Below are positions 53,227-61,896 of a stretch of DNA of 64,000 nucleotides, piece by piece. The notes beneath the pieces were generated by a model that was not told the origin of the DNA, ran no database searches, and saw nothing but the letters and a program-made list of their open reading frames with translations. Within the stretch, counting starts at the first letter, position 1. Each line of letters begins with the position of its first letter. The stretch lies in the NCBI RefSeq assembly GCF_001437285.1, contig NZ_JQBF01000001.1:186001-250000 (forward strand), read 5' to 3'. Both the position numbers and the translations under genes were made by a program. Origin of the DNA: Pediococcus pentosaceus. GTDB lineage: Bacteria; Bacillota; Bacilli; Lactobacillales; Lactobacillaceae.

Positions 53227-55317
53227 ATGAATCATAAGCAAATGAATGAAGAGCACATGGACCATTCAAAAATGGATCATTCCCAGATGCATCATGAGAT
53301 GAGTGGACATCAACATGACATGCACGATATGCATGGCATGGGCGATGGACATATGATGCACATGGGGAATCTAAAACAATTATTTTGGGTAAGCTTAATT
53401 GCTACTATTCCAATTCTATTATTATCGCCATTTATGGGAATGGATTTTAGAATTGGCGACTTGAAATTGCCGATTAGTTTTACCGGTTCTGATTATATTG
53501 TCTTAATCTTAGCAACCTTCTTATTCTTCTATGGGGGTAAGCCTTTTTTGACTGGGGCAGTCAGTGAGTTAAAATCAAAAGCACCCGCAATGATGACTTT
53601 AATTGCGATGGGAATTACCGTAGCATATGGCTATTCGCTTTATGCATTTATAATGAATCAATGGATTAATCCTAGCGGTCATGTAATGGACTTCTTTTGG
53701 GAACTTGCAACACTAATTGTAATTATGCTTCTAGGGCACTGGGTAGAAATGAATTCAGTGATGGCCGCAGGCTCTGCAGTTGAAAAAATGGCCGCACTTT
53801 TACCTAGTCAAGCGCATGTTTTACATGGAGATCATGTCATGGATATGGATTTGAGCGATGTTGAAGTTGGCCAAACGGTCCGCGTACTTGCAGGAGAACA
53901 AATTCCAACTGATGGTGACGTAGTTTCAGGTTCAACTAAAGTAAATGAATCTTTAGTAACTGGTGAAGCACGTTTAATCGATAAAAAAGAAGGTAGTCAA
54001 GTAATTGGTGGAGCAGTTAACGGAGACGGAGTTATCGAAGTTAAGGTTACTGGAACTGGCGAAAGTGGCTATCTATCACAAGTAATGAAGTTAGTTAGTG
54101 ACGCTCAAAAATCTAAATCCAAAGCTGAAAGTTTGGCTGATAAAGTAGCTTCATGGTTATTCTATGCGGCTCTAATTGTTGGTGTGATTGCGTTTGTGGC
54201 TTGGTTACCACAAGGCTTGGATGTGGCATTTGAACGAATGGTGACGGTCTTTATTATTGCTTGTCCGCATGCTTTAGGTCTAGCAATTCCATTAGTAGTT
54301 GCACGAAGTACCAGTATTGCGGCCACCAATGGTTTACTAGTTCGTAACCGTCAATCGATTGAAGAAGCTAAAAAAGTTAAATACGTCCTGATGGATAAAA
54401 CTGGTACATTAACAGAAGGTAAATTCACGGTTAACGCAGTTAAGAGTTATGCTGACGATTTAAACCAAGATGATATTCTAGCACTGATGGCTAGCTTAGA
54501 AGACCATTCCGATCATCCTTTAGCAACTGGTATTAAAGCAGCAGCTAAAAAGCTGAAGCAAACAATTAAAACAGCTCATGATGTTTCAGCTCAAAAAGGG
54601 ATTGGTTTAACAGGTACAATCGAAGGTCAGAAGTATCAGATTGTGAACGCCCCTTATTTGAAACAAAAAGAGATTAAGTTTGATACAAATGATTTTGAGA
54701 AATGGAGCACAGCTGGTAATTCAGTTTCATTCCTAGTAAGAGAAAATCAAGTTTTAGGTGGATTAGCTGAAGGCGACCAAATAAAGGAAAATGCAGTTTC
54801 CTTTATTAAAGAACTAAAGCAATTGGGTTATATTCCGGTAATGTTGACGGGAGATAACCAACAAACAGCGCAAAAAATTGCGGCAAGCCTTCAAATTGAT
54901 GAATGGCATGGAGAATTATTACCAGAAGACAAACTAAAGGCACTTGAAAAATATCAAGAGCAAGGAAAAGTAATTATGGTAGGGGACGGCATCAACGATG
55001 CGCCTAGCCTTGCTAAAGCAAACATTGGAATTGCCATTGGAGCCGGAACGGACGTCGCAATTGATTCCGCTGATGTAGTCCTTGTGCACAGTGATCCAAG
55101 TGATATCTTGAACTTCTTGAAATTAGCTCAAGCAACCAATGCTAAAATGGTTCAAAACCTCTGGTGGGGAGCTGGATATAACTTGTTTGCAATTCCACTA
55201 GCAGCTGGAATTTTGGCTCCGATTGGATTCGTCCTTAGTCCGGCAGTTGGAGCGGTGTTAATGTCACTTTCAACCGTTATTGTGGCATTGAACGCGTTGG
55301 CGTTAAAGATTAAGTAA
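53227..55317 (+). CDS. copB: copper-transporting P1B-type ATPase CopB
   Basis: ATG 53227 (in-frame upstream ATG 53194 lies in copY); GGAGGA is within copY's last codons. The 696-residue ATPase has a Met/His-rich N-terminus (residues 1-47, about 13 Met and 14 His) instead of a CXXC domain, then motif CPH (346-348) in the transport helix, which defines CopB-type Cu+/Cu2+ exporters, the TGEA actuator loop, DKTGTLTEG (390-398), the HP locus and GDGINDAPSLAKANIGIAIG. It expels copper and silver under CopY control. Confidence 0.92.
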   Translation: MNHKQMNEEHMDHSKMDHSQMHHEMSGHQHDMHDMHGMGDGHMMHMGNLKQLFWVSLIATIPILLLSPFMGMDFRIGDLKLPISFTGSDYIVLILATFLFFYGGKPFLTGAVSELKSKAPAMMTLIAMGITVAYGYSLYAFIMNQWINPSGHVMDFFWELATLIVIMLLGHWVEMNSVMAAGSAVEKMAALLPSQAHVLHGDHVMDMDLSDVEVGQTVRVLAGEQIPTDGDVVSGSTKVNESLVTGEARLIDKKEGSQVIGGAVNGDGVIEVKVTGTGESGYLSQVMKLVSDAQKSKSKAESLADKVASWLFYAALIVGVIAFVAWLPQGLDVAFERMVTVFIIACPHALGLAIPLVVARSTSIAATNGLLVRNRQSIEEAKKVKYVLMDKTGTLTEGKFTVNAVKSYADDLNQDDILALMASLEDHSDHPLATGIKAAAKKLKQTIKTAHDVSAQKGIGLTGTIEGQKYQIVNAPYLKQKEIKFDTNDFEKWSTAGNSVSFLVRENQVLGGLAEGDQIKENAVSFIKELKQLGYIPVMLTGDNQQTAQKIAASLQIDEWHGELLPEDKLKALEKYQEQGKVIMVGDGINDAPSLAKANIGIAIGAGTDVAIDSADVVLVHSDPSDILNFLKLAQATNAKMVQNLWWGAGYNLFAIPLAAGILAPIGFVLSPAVGAVLMSLSTVIVALNALALKIK

Positions 55318-55413
55318 AAATTTTTTTAGTAAAAGGCTTACATTCCATATTACGTGTAAACTAGGCGTTCTCTAGTATATAATTGGCATATAAAACCAAT
55401 GGGGGATTTGCCA

Positions 55414-55851
55414 ATGAGTACAGAAAAATCACTAATTTTAGTTAAACCAGACGGAGTTCAATGTGGACATATCGGTCATGTGATTTCACGAATTGAAAAT
55501 CGTCGTTATGAAATCAAAGCCTTAAAGATGGTAAACGCAACGGAAGAACAGTTACGTCAACATTACTCACAATTAGTAGATAAACCATATTACGCCGACA
55601 TTGAAAAATTTATGACAAGTGGTCCAATTGTGGCCATTATTGCTGAAGGCAATGAAATTATCGACACCTTCCGTAAAATGGCTGGTCCAACTAATCCGAG
55701 TGAAGCAATGTCCGGAACGATTCGCGGTGACTTTGCCAGAGCATGGGGGCCTGGTCCTATTAAGAATGTAGTTCATAGTTCAGATAGTGTAGAAAGCGCT
55801 GAAAAAGAAATTAAGATTTGGTTCCCAGAAAGAATCAATACTGAAAACTAA
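55414..55851 (+). CDS. ndk: nucleoside diphosphate kinase Ndk
   Basis: Ndk balances NTP pools by transfer of phosphate via a histidine. ATG 55414 is preferred to the ATG at 55399, because GGGGGAT precedes it; both are in frame. The product is 145 residues with ILVKPDGVQ at the start, an RGDFARA loop, and the active-site NVVHSSDSVESAEKEI (canonical NxxHGSD; here HSSD). A TATAAT at 55378-55383 is its likely -10. Confidence 0.9.
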   Translation: MSTEKSLILVKPDGVQCGHIGHVISRIENRRYEIKALKMVNATEEQLRQHYSQLVDKPYYADIEKFMTSGPIVAIIAEGNEIIDTFRKMAGPTNPSEAMSGTIRGDFARAWGPGPIKNVVHSSDSVESAEKEIKIWFPERINTEN

Positions 55852-55867
55852 ATCTACAATTATAGAT

Positions 55868-55916
55868 AAAGACTTATGCAATGGACAATATCTTGTTCTT
55901 GGGTAAGTCTTTTTTA
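55868..55916 (+). terminator. ndk terminator
   Basis: AAAGACTTA (55868-55876) pairs with TAAGTCTTT (55904-55912), then T, with a 27-base loop. Confidence 0.75.
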
Positions 55917-55944
55917 TTGAAAACATTTTCTTGAGTAAAGTAAT

Positions 55945-55978
55945 TGACATAATACTATAATGTGACTAACATTATAGG
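55945..55978 (+). promoter_or_regulatory. hsp20 promoter with an 8-7-8 inverted repeat
   Basis: TTGACA (55945-55950) and TAACAT (55968-55973) are 17 bases apart. CTATAATG (55956-55963) and CATTATAG (55971-55978) form a perfect 8-bp inverted repeat with a 7-base spacer across the -10. It is neither CIRCE (HrcA) nor the CtsR heptad repeat. Confidence 0.65.
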
Positions 55979-56032
55979 TGTAAGGATGAAGCGAAGAACT
56001 TCACCAATCATTTAGAAAGGGGTTTTGTTTTT

Positions 56033-56455
56033 ATGGCTAATGAAATGATGAATCGTAGGAATGATATGTGGGATCCATTTTTTGACCGTTTATCGCGCGG
56101 ATTTTTCAACAACGGCTGGGATGGAACCTCAAAAACATTGAAGACCGACGTGAGTGAATCAGATACTGATTACAAAGTTAAAATCGATGTGCCAGGAATT
56201 GATAAAAAAGATATTAAATTGGATTATCAAGATGGCGTGCTAAATGTGGAAGTGAAGAAAGATAGTTTTGCTGATCATGAAGATGAAAAGCATAATGTTA
56301 CGATGACCGAACGAAGCTATGGTATCATGCGGAGAAGTTACGAATTACCAAGAGTTAAGGCTGAAGATATTAAGGCTAAAGTTGATAATGGAGTTTTATC
56401 AATTACCTTACCTAAGGCCAGTGGTGAAAAGACTTCCGGAATTGAAATCGAATAG
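56033..56455 (+). CDS. Hsp20-family small heat shock protein
   Basis: The 140-residue protein has an alpha-crystallin domain (about 38-130) with the DVSESDTDYKVKIDVPGIDKKDIKLDY strand region, RSYGIMRRSYELPRV and the family-typical GVLSITLPK. Small heat shock proteins hold unfolded proteins. An arginine-rich N-terminus (MMNRRNDMWDPFFDRLSR) is typical. AGAAAGGGG precedes the ATG. A hairpin TGAAG/CTTCA (about 55986-56002) lies in the leader and could be a thermosensor, but its role is unproved. Confidence 0.93.
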   Translation: MANEMMNRRNDMWDPFFDRLSRGFFNNGWDGTSKTLKTDVSESDTDYKVKIDVPGIDKKDIKLDYQDGVLNVEVKKDSFADHEDEKHNVTMTERSYGIMRRSYELPRVKAEDIKAKVDNGVLSITLPKASGEKTSGIEIE

Positions 56456-56465
56456 AAACTAAATA

Positions 56466-56504
56466 AAAAACCGTGTTACGATTGTGTCTCGCAACGCGGT
56501 TTTT
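56466..56504 (+). terminator. hsp20 terminator
   Basis: AACCGTGTT pairs with AACGCGGTT (one G-T), with A and T flanks; it may also end the minus-strand EAL gene (56516). Confidence 0.8.
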
Positions 56505-56515
56505 CTTTACATAAG

Positions 56516-57196
56516 TTAATCGGGATCATCGGGATGTATTTTCATTAGTGTAGGGCGGCCATAGTAGTATCCTTGGCGTAAATCGATATTCATAGAATCG
56601 GCCCAAGCATCATCATTATCATCTTCGATACCTTCCAAAATGAAACGCATTTGATGTTTAGTTGCTAGGTTTTGCCAAAAGGTAACGTGATTTTCAGCGG
56701 CGGATTCATCCAAATGCTCTTTATAATTTTGGAGAGCGTATTTAAGTTCACGAGTGTATGGTAGTAGAGGCTTAACTGCAGGCCATGTATTAATCCCGCT
56801 ACCAACGTCATCGAGACAAAATTGGATTCCAAAGTCATTCAATTGCGTAACAACTTCAATTAATTGCTCATCAGACACCGAGGGTTTAACATCATTTTCA
56901 ATTAATTCGATAATTAATTTAACTGGACGTAAAACTGTCTGGGCGGCAATTAAAGCGTGAATTAGTTGATCATCAAGAATTTGGTTACGATCAACATTAA
57001 ATGAAACTGAACCAACTTTAAGAGATAATTCTTTAGCAGTTGCAATCAGTAATTCTGCCATATCATGGGCTGGAATTGCTGAAAAAGAAGCAGGCATTCG
57101 CCAGGTCCCATCGCGGTATTCTTTGATCAGCATCTCGTAACCAATTACTGAATCAACAATCGTATTTAACTGCGGTTGGATAAAAAATCTAAGCAT
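56516..57196 (-). CDS. EAL-domain protein, predicted cyclic di-GMP phosphodiesterase
   Basis: The 226-residue protein is a stand-alone EAL domain with no GGDEF, sensor or membrane part. Every metal- and water-binding residue I can map is present: Glu21 in YEMLIKEY (the EAL position, ExL), Asn67, Glu97 in IIELIEND, Asp129-Asp130 in CLDDVGSG, Lys152, Glu188 in ILEGIED and Gln208 in RQGYYYGRP. The loop-6 motif is DDVGSG rather than DDFGTG. It should hydrolyse cyclic di-GMP to pGpG and thereby act on the PilZ-controlled synthase at 1962-3923. Start at the ATG with AGGAG upstream. Divergent from the NADH oxidase. Confidence 0.9.
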   Translation of the reverse strand: MLRFFIQPQLNTIVDSVIGYEMLIKEYRDGTWRMPASFSAIPAHDMAELLIATAKELSLKVGSVSFNVDRNQILDDQLIHALIAAQTVLRPVKLIIELIENDVKPSVSDEQLIEVVTQLNDFGIQFCLDDVGSGINTWPAVKPLLPYTRELKYALQNYKEHLDESAAENHVTFWQNLATKHQMRFILEGIEDDNDDAWADSMNIDLRQGYYYGRPTLMKIHPDDPD

Positions 57197-57356
57197 TAAG
57201 TAAACTCCTTGAAATTTGGCGTGGTTAGTTTGCTAATTTTCCTTATTAAAGCATTTACAAAGTCTTAATCCAGTCTAAAATTAAAATATAAAGCATCTGG
57301 AATCGTGTAAAAAATTCTTAACAAGTAAGTCCAGTATAAAACAAGTAGGAGGCAAA

Positions 57357-58703
57357 ATGAAAGTAGCAATCATCGGGTGTACCCATGCTGGTACAGCAGC
57401 AGTGAGAGAAATCTTACGACAAAATCCGGATACGGAGGTAGATATTTATGAACGTAATAATAATATCTCTTTCTTATCATGTGGAATCGCATTGTATCTG
57501 AATGGTCGCGTAAAACGGCTAGAAGACATGATGTATGATGATGCAGAGGATCTCCGTTCAGAAAAAATTCGGGTGAACCTGCGACATGATGTTCTAAAAA
57601 TTGACCGAAATCAAAAAGAGATTTTGGTACAAAACATGGAAGACTATAGTATTCGTCGTGAACATTACGATAAATTAGTGATGTGCACGGGTTCAGCAGT
57701 GACCTTACCTCCAATTAAAGGCATTAATCATAAACGAGTAATGCTATGTAAAAACTATGAACAAGCGCAGACTTTACACCAAGTTTTAAAACCCCACCAG
57801 CGAGTTGCATTAATTGGTGGGGGATATGTTAACGCAGAGTTAGCAGAAAGCTTGTCTGATTTAGGTTGTCAAGTAACCTTATACCATAGTCATGATGTGA
57901 TTTTAAATAATTACGTGGATGTACAGCTGAGCAAAATGTTAGTTGAAATCCTGGAAGATCACGGGGTCAAAGTTAAACTTAATAGTAAAGTCGCATCATT
58001 CACGGATCAAAAGGACTCCTTACTGGTTACTACCATTCATGATCAAAATGAAGAAGTTGACGTAGCGATTGTTTCAAAAGGCTTCATCCCGGTAACTAAT
58101 TTGTTAGAGGGGCAGGTTAAAATGAGTCGTAATGGTGCAATTTTAACTAACGAATATGGACAAACTTCTGATCCGGATATTTACGCGGCAGGAGATGCTC
58201 GTACTGTACATTACAATCCGACGGATACAGATAGCTATATCCCATTGGCGACGAATGCAATTCGCCAAGGTAAATTAGTTGGTATTAATATTTTCGGTAA
58301 TCGTTGGCCTGAAATAGGTTCGCAAGGAACATCAGGCTTACAATTGTTTGGTTATACATTAGCTACTACCGGTTTAACCTATCAACGAGCTTTAGATGCT
58401 GGTTTAAAGGTCAAATATATCAGCTATGAGGACAATTATCGTCCAGAATTTATGCCGACAACGGAAAAAATAAACAGTATAATTGTTTATGAACAGGACA
58501 GTTTAAAAGTTCTGGGGGCCCAATTCTTTAGTGAACATAATGTTTCTCAATTGGCTAATACAATGTCTTTAGCAATTCAGAATCAAAATACGCTGAAAGA
58601 TTTAGCATTTGTGGATATGTTATTCCAACCATACTACGATCGACCATTTAATTTTATTAACTTGGTAGCGCAGGCAGGGTTGCAACAAGAAGGGCTAATT
58701 TAA
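57357..58703 (+). CDS. nox: NADH oxidase (water-forming, Nox)
   Basis: The 448-residue FAD enzyme has the FAD-binding GCTHAG motif at the N-terminus (His10), the redox-active cysteine Cys42 in SFLSCGIALYLNG, NAD-binding GGGYVNAELAESL (about 151-163), and DPDIYAAGDAR (second FAD motif). It uses NADH to reduce O2 to water, and helps regenerate NAD+. A single catalytic cysteine and the protein length separate it from CoA-disulfide reductases and peroxidases, although the subfamily should be confirmed. GTAGGAGG precedes the ATG. Confidence 0.9.
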   Translation: MKVAIIGCTHAGTAAVREILRQNPDTEVDIYERNNNISFLSCGIALYLNGRVKRLEDMMYDDAEDLRSEKIRVNLRHDVLKIDRNQKEILVQNMEDYSIRREHYDKLVMCTGSAVTLPPIKGINHKRVMLCKNYEQAQTLHQVLKPHQRVALIGGGYVNAELAESLSDLGCQVTLYHSHDVILNNYVDVQLSKMLVEILEDHGVKVKLNSKVASFTDQKDSLLVTTIHDQNEEVDVAIVSKGFIPVTNLLEGQVKMSRNGAILTNEYGQTSDPDIYAAGDARTVHYNPTDTDSYIPLATNAIRQGKLVGINIFGNRWPEIGSQGTSGLQLFGYTLATTGLTYQRALDAGLKVKYISYEDNYRPEFMPTTEKINSIIVYEQDSLKVLGAQFFSEHNVSQLANTMSLAIQNQNTLKDLAFVDMLFQPYYDRPFNFINLVAQAGLQQEGLI

Positions 58704-58721
58704 AGAAGGAAGCGCGTAAAT

Positions 58722-59273
58722 ATGACAAGAACTGAACGAGAAAAAATGACTGCTGGAGAACCTTACCAGCAGTTTGATGCTGAATTAATTGGTCGTCGAA
58801 AGTTCATCCGTCAACAATTACAAGTGATTAACAACGAAACAGACAATGAGAAACGTAATGGTGGCTTTAAAAAACTACTAGGTGATGTAGATGACGATTT
58901 CTTTGTCGAGAGTGAATTCAAATTTGATTATGGATGGAATATTCACATTGGTAATCATTTTTATGGCAACTACGATATGACTTTCCTTGATACGTGTCCA
59001 ATTACGATTGGTGAACACTGTTATTTTGGTCCTAACGTGGGGCTGTATACTCCTATTCATCCACTTGATCCCGTTAAGAGAAATGCTGATGTAGAATTAG
59101 GTGCTCCAATTACAATTGGTAATAGCTGTTGGTTTGGAGGACGAGTGACCGTTTTACCTGGGGTAACTTTGGGCAATAACGTCGTCGTGGGTGCTGGATC
59201 AGTGGTAACAAAGAGTTTTGGGGACAATGTGGTAATTGCGGGAAATCCTGCCAGAGTAATCAAACAAATCTAG
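58722..59273 (+). CDS. maa: maltose O-acetyltransferase-like hexapeptide protein
   Basis: The 183-residue protein has the Maa N-terminal domain ([22 protein letters not shown]) and a left-handed beta-helix with hexapeptide repeats ([21 protein letters not shown] and [31 protein letters not shown]). It acetylates sugars such as maltose or glucose with acetyl-CoA. The active-site His (TPIHP) is present. It starts 18 bases after nox with AAGGAAGCG upstream. Confidence 0.85.
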   Translation: MTRTEREKMTAGEPYQQFDAELIGRRKFIRQQLQVINNETDNEKRNGGFKKLLGDVDDDFFVESEFKFDYGWNIHIGNHFYGNYDMTFLDTCPITIGEHCYFGPNVGLYTPIHPLDPVKRNADVELGAPITIGNSCWFGGRVTVLPGVTLGNNVVVGAGSVVTKSFGDNVVIAGNPARVIKQI

Positions 59274-59305
59274 CCTAATTTGATATTTAAATTAATAGTA
59301 GTAAC

Positions 59306-59398
59306 ATGAAAGTAACAGGTATGACGAATTTCGGAGCAATCCGATCGAGCAACGCCATGCAGGTGTGAACTTAATACGCCAATGGTGTTGCTTTTTTT
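59306..59398 (+). promoter_or_regulatory. attenuator-like leader of the BCCT transporter with possible leader peptide
   Basis: AGCAACGCCAT (59348-59358) pairs with ATGGTGTTGCT (59382-59392), with one G-T pair, followed by T, a good terminator. Only about 22 bases separate it from the GGGAGG site of the next gene, so no promoter fits between: transcription must come through the hairpin. Upstream is a 20-codon frame (ATG 59306, TGA 59366-59368), whose end covers the 5' arm, and a stem TCGGA-GCAA-TCCGA with a GNRA loop. This suggests attenuation. Confidence 0.5.
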
Positions 59399-59433
59399 GT
59401 ACCAATTTTTTGAAAATATGGGAGGAATTTTTT

Positions 59434-61047
59434 ATCTTACACAGTAAGAATGTCGATCGAGCTGTCTTTTTACCAACAATGGTGTTATTTGGGGTTGTAT
59501 CAATCATCCTCATCACAGGCGGCCCAGCCGTTCAGCAATTAATGAACGCGTTGTTGTCATTCGTTACAAGCAAATACGAGTGGTTGTATATCTCAATTTA
59601 TGTCATCAATTTCATGTTTTTTATCGTTTTGATTTTTAGTAAATACGGTAAAATCAGATTCGGAAAGGCTGATCCAGCTAAAGACTATAGTGGTTTTCAA
59701 TGGGGAAGCATGGTTTTTGCAACTGCAATTGATGCAAGTATTTTGATGTTAAGTGCAACTGATCCATTGCAATACCTTCAGCACCCGGCATTTGGCGCGA
59801 AGCCATTATCGACCCAAGCGTTTGCCTATGCTAACGTAGTGGGCGAGTTTAATTGGGGGCCGATGGCATGGATGATGTTTGCAACTGCCACCATTGCTAT
59901 TGCTTATACAATGTATGTAAAAAAAATTCCAGTAATGCGATTAAGTACTGTAATTCCCCTCTTGAAGGGCGATCAATTATACAAAAAAGTTTTACGTCAA
60001 CTAATTGATTTCTTAGTCGTTTTTGGGATCATGGGCGGAATTGGTTCTTCGATTGGAATGGAAATTCCCGTGATTGCACGTGTTTTAAGTATTATCGTAG
60101 GTATTAAAGATACGATTTATTTAAAACTATTTTTATTCTTTATTTTATTGATTTTATTTACGTTAACCGTGTACGCAGGTTTAAATAAGGGAATTAAAAA
60201 ACTATCAGCATGGCACATTTATTTGGCAATTATTTTCTTAGCAATTGTTTTAGTAGCTGGTCCAACTAAATTTTTAGTGGGCTCAGAAGGTCAAACCTTG
60301 AAATTAATGGCGCAACATTTTACTGCGCTTTCCTTTAATAAAGCTAATGCTGGCACCAATGGTTTTGCTCAACATCAAACCCTGTTTTATTGGGGTTGGT
60401 GGTTAGCCTACATGCCGGTAATGGGGTTATTTATTGCCCGGATCTCGCATGGTAAGACGATTCGCCAAGTTGTTTTAGGGATGATGACTTATGGAGTCGG
60501 TGGCTGTATTTCATTTTATGCAGTTTTAGGGGGCTATGCTCTATGGCTTCAACAATCAGGCACTTTAAACATCGTGCACATTTTGAATACACAAGGACAA
60601 GCAGCAGTTCAAGCAGCATTGATTACAACTTTGCCGATGAATAAATTGATGCTAATTCTTTTCTGTGTTTCATGTTTTATCTTCTTAGCAACGACGATTT
60701 CTTCTTCCGCATTTATTGTTTCATCATTCACCAGTCTAGACTTGTCGCATGGTCGCCAACCTAGCCGATGGAATCGAATGGCTTGGGTCATCGTGTTTAT
60801 TATTTTCTCGTTAGGAATTGTTATAGTAGGTGGATTTGAGGTCGTTCAAGCAATCTGTACGGTTGCAGGATTTCCGCTAATTTTTGTATGTATTTTGTTA
60901 TTATATTCTATCTATCAAGATGTAACTGGACGTGAATTTAATCGGGTTAGAATGCCTAGTTACCTCCCCGTTGTTAATCTCCGTCCTTTGCAAAAAATGA
61001 TGGTCAGTTATCATTTGATGCATAACATTAGCCAGGACGATTTTTAA
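59434..61047 (+). CDS. BCCT-family betaine/choline/carnitine transporter, non-standard start
   Basis: The 537-residue (if started here) twelve-helix transporter shows BCCT motifs: the QWGSMVFATAIDASILMLSA TDPLQY helix-3 region and YWGWWLAYMPVMGLFIARIS HGKTIRQV of helix 8. It imports glycine betaine or a related osmolyte with a cation. GGGAGGAA lies at 59420-59427, but the codon at the expected spacing is ATC (59434-59436), and no ATG, GTG or TTG with a ribosome site exists; an in-frame GTG (59365) lies in the terminator loop and a TTG at 59410 has no site. A rare ATC start, a mutation from ATG or a base error are all possible. Confidence 0.8.
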   Translation: MLHSKNVDRAVFLPTMVLFGVVSIILITGGPAVQQLMNALLSFVTSKYEWLYISIYVINFMFFIVLIFSKYGKIRFGKADPAKDYSGFQWGSMVFATAIDASILMLSATDPLQYLQHPAFGAKPLSTQAFAYANVVGEFNWGPMAWMMFATATIAIAYTMYVKKIPVMRLSTVIPLLKGDQLYKKVLRQLIDFLVVFGIMGGIGSSIGMEIPVIARVLSIIVGIKDTIYLKLFLFFILLILFTLTVYAGLNKGIKKLSAWHIYLAIIFLAIVLVAGPTKFLVGSEGQTLKLMAQHFTALSFNKANAGTNGFAQHQTLFYWGWWLAYMPVMGLFIARISHGKTIRQVVLGMMTYGVGGCISFYAVLGGYALWLQQSGTLNIVHILNTQGQAAVQAALITTLPMNKLMLILFCVSCFIFLATTISSSAFIVSSFTSLDLSHGRQPSRWNRMAWVIVFIIFSLGIVIVGGFEVVQAICTVAGFPLIFVCILLLYSIYQDVTGREFNRVRMPSYLPVVNLRPLQKMMVSYHLMHNISQDDF

Positions 61048-61124
61048 ATGAATTTTTTAATTTATATCAGGATCGAGTTGTTCTAAAATAGGACATAGAT
61101 ACCGATGAATAGGGGGATGTTTTT

Positions 61125-61598
61125 ATGGCAAAAGTAGAAAGCTTTGAATTGGATCACACAAAGGTAAAGGCTCCGTACGTACGTTTAATTACAGTTGAAA
61201 CGGGGAATAAGGGCGATAAGATTTCTAATTTCGATTTACGTTTAGTTCAACCAAACGAAAATGCGATTCCCACTGCAGGACTACATACGATTGAACATTT
61301 GCTAGCTGGATTATTGCGAGATCGAATGGATGGAATTATCGACTGTTCTCCATTCGGATGTCGAACAGGTTTCCATTTGATTGCTTGGGGAGAACCTACA
61401 ACCACAGAAGTTGCTAAAGCATTGAAGGGTGCACTAGAAGAAATCGCAAATGTTACTAAGTGGGAAGATGTACCAGGTACGGACATCTACAGTTGTGGTA
61501 ATTACCGTGATCATTCACTATTTTCAGCTAAAGAATGGGCGAAAAAGATTTTGGATGACGGTATCAGTGACCAACCTTTTGAACGAAATGTAATTTAA
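61125..61598 (+). CDS. luxS: S-ribosylhomocysteine lyase LuxS
   Basis: LuxS converts S-ribosylhomocysteine to homocysteine and DPD, precursor of the AI-2 signal. The 157-residue protein has the metal motif HTIEH (54-58) and [10 protein letters not shown] with the catalytic cysteine at 79, plus a later [16 protein letters not shown] segment with the third metal ligand. AGGGGGATG precedes the ATG. A weak promoter, TTTATA (61061-61066) and TAAAAT (61084-61089), lies upstream. Terminator follows. Confidence 0.96.
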   Translation: MAKVESFELDHTKVKAPYVRLITVETGNKGDKISNFDLRLVQPNENAIPTAGLHTIEHLLAGLLRDRMDGIIDCSPFGCRTGFHLIAWGEPTTTEVAKALKGALEEIANVTKWEDVPGTDIYSCGNYRDHSLFSAKEWAKKILDDGISDQPFERNVI

Positions 61599-61616
61599 TA
61601 AATTAAAAACCGAAAC

Positions 61617-61657
61617 CGAATTAGAGTAGTTTGAATGCTGCTTTAATTCGTTTTTTT
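61617..61657 (+). terminator. luxS terminator
   Basis: CGAATTAGAGTAG (61617-61629) pairs with CTGCTTTAATTCG (61638-61650), with two G-T pairs, then T. Confidence 0.8.
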
Positions 61658-61814
61658 GTACAACGGATAGATCATTAATTTTAGAAGTGACAATTGAAAA
61701 GATTTTGTCAAAGAATGAAGAAAGGAATAGCTCACACCAAAATTATGAGTAAAAAGTAATCTCCAACACGGTTTAGACCTAAAAATTTTGAAATTAACCG
61801 ATTAAAAAATCTGT

Positions 61815-61850
61815 AATAGTAACCTTGTTATATAAAAATAGGTTACTATT
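61815..61850 (+). promoter_or_regulatory. BirA operator before bioY
   Basis: AATAGTAACC (61815-61824) and GGTTACTATT (61841-61850) are a perfect 10-bp inverted repeat with a 16-base spacer, the form of BirA sites in Firmicutes. A TATAAT at 61854-61859 follows. The repressor gene birA is the second gene downstream. Confidence 0.85.
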
Positions 61851-61896
61851 ATATATAATGAATTTGTTTCAAAATTAAAGAAGGTAGGTTTTAAAA

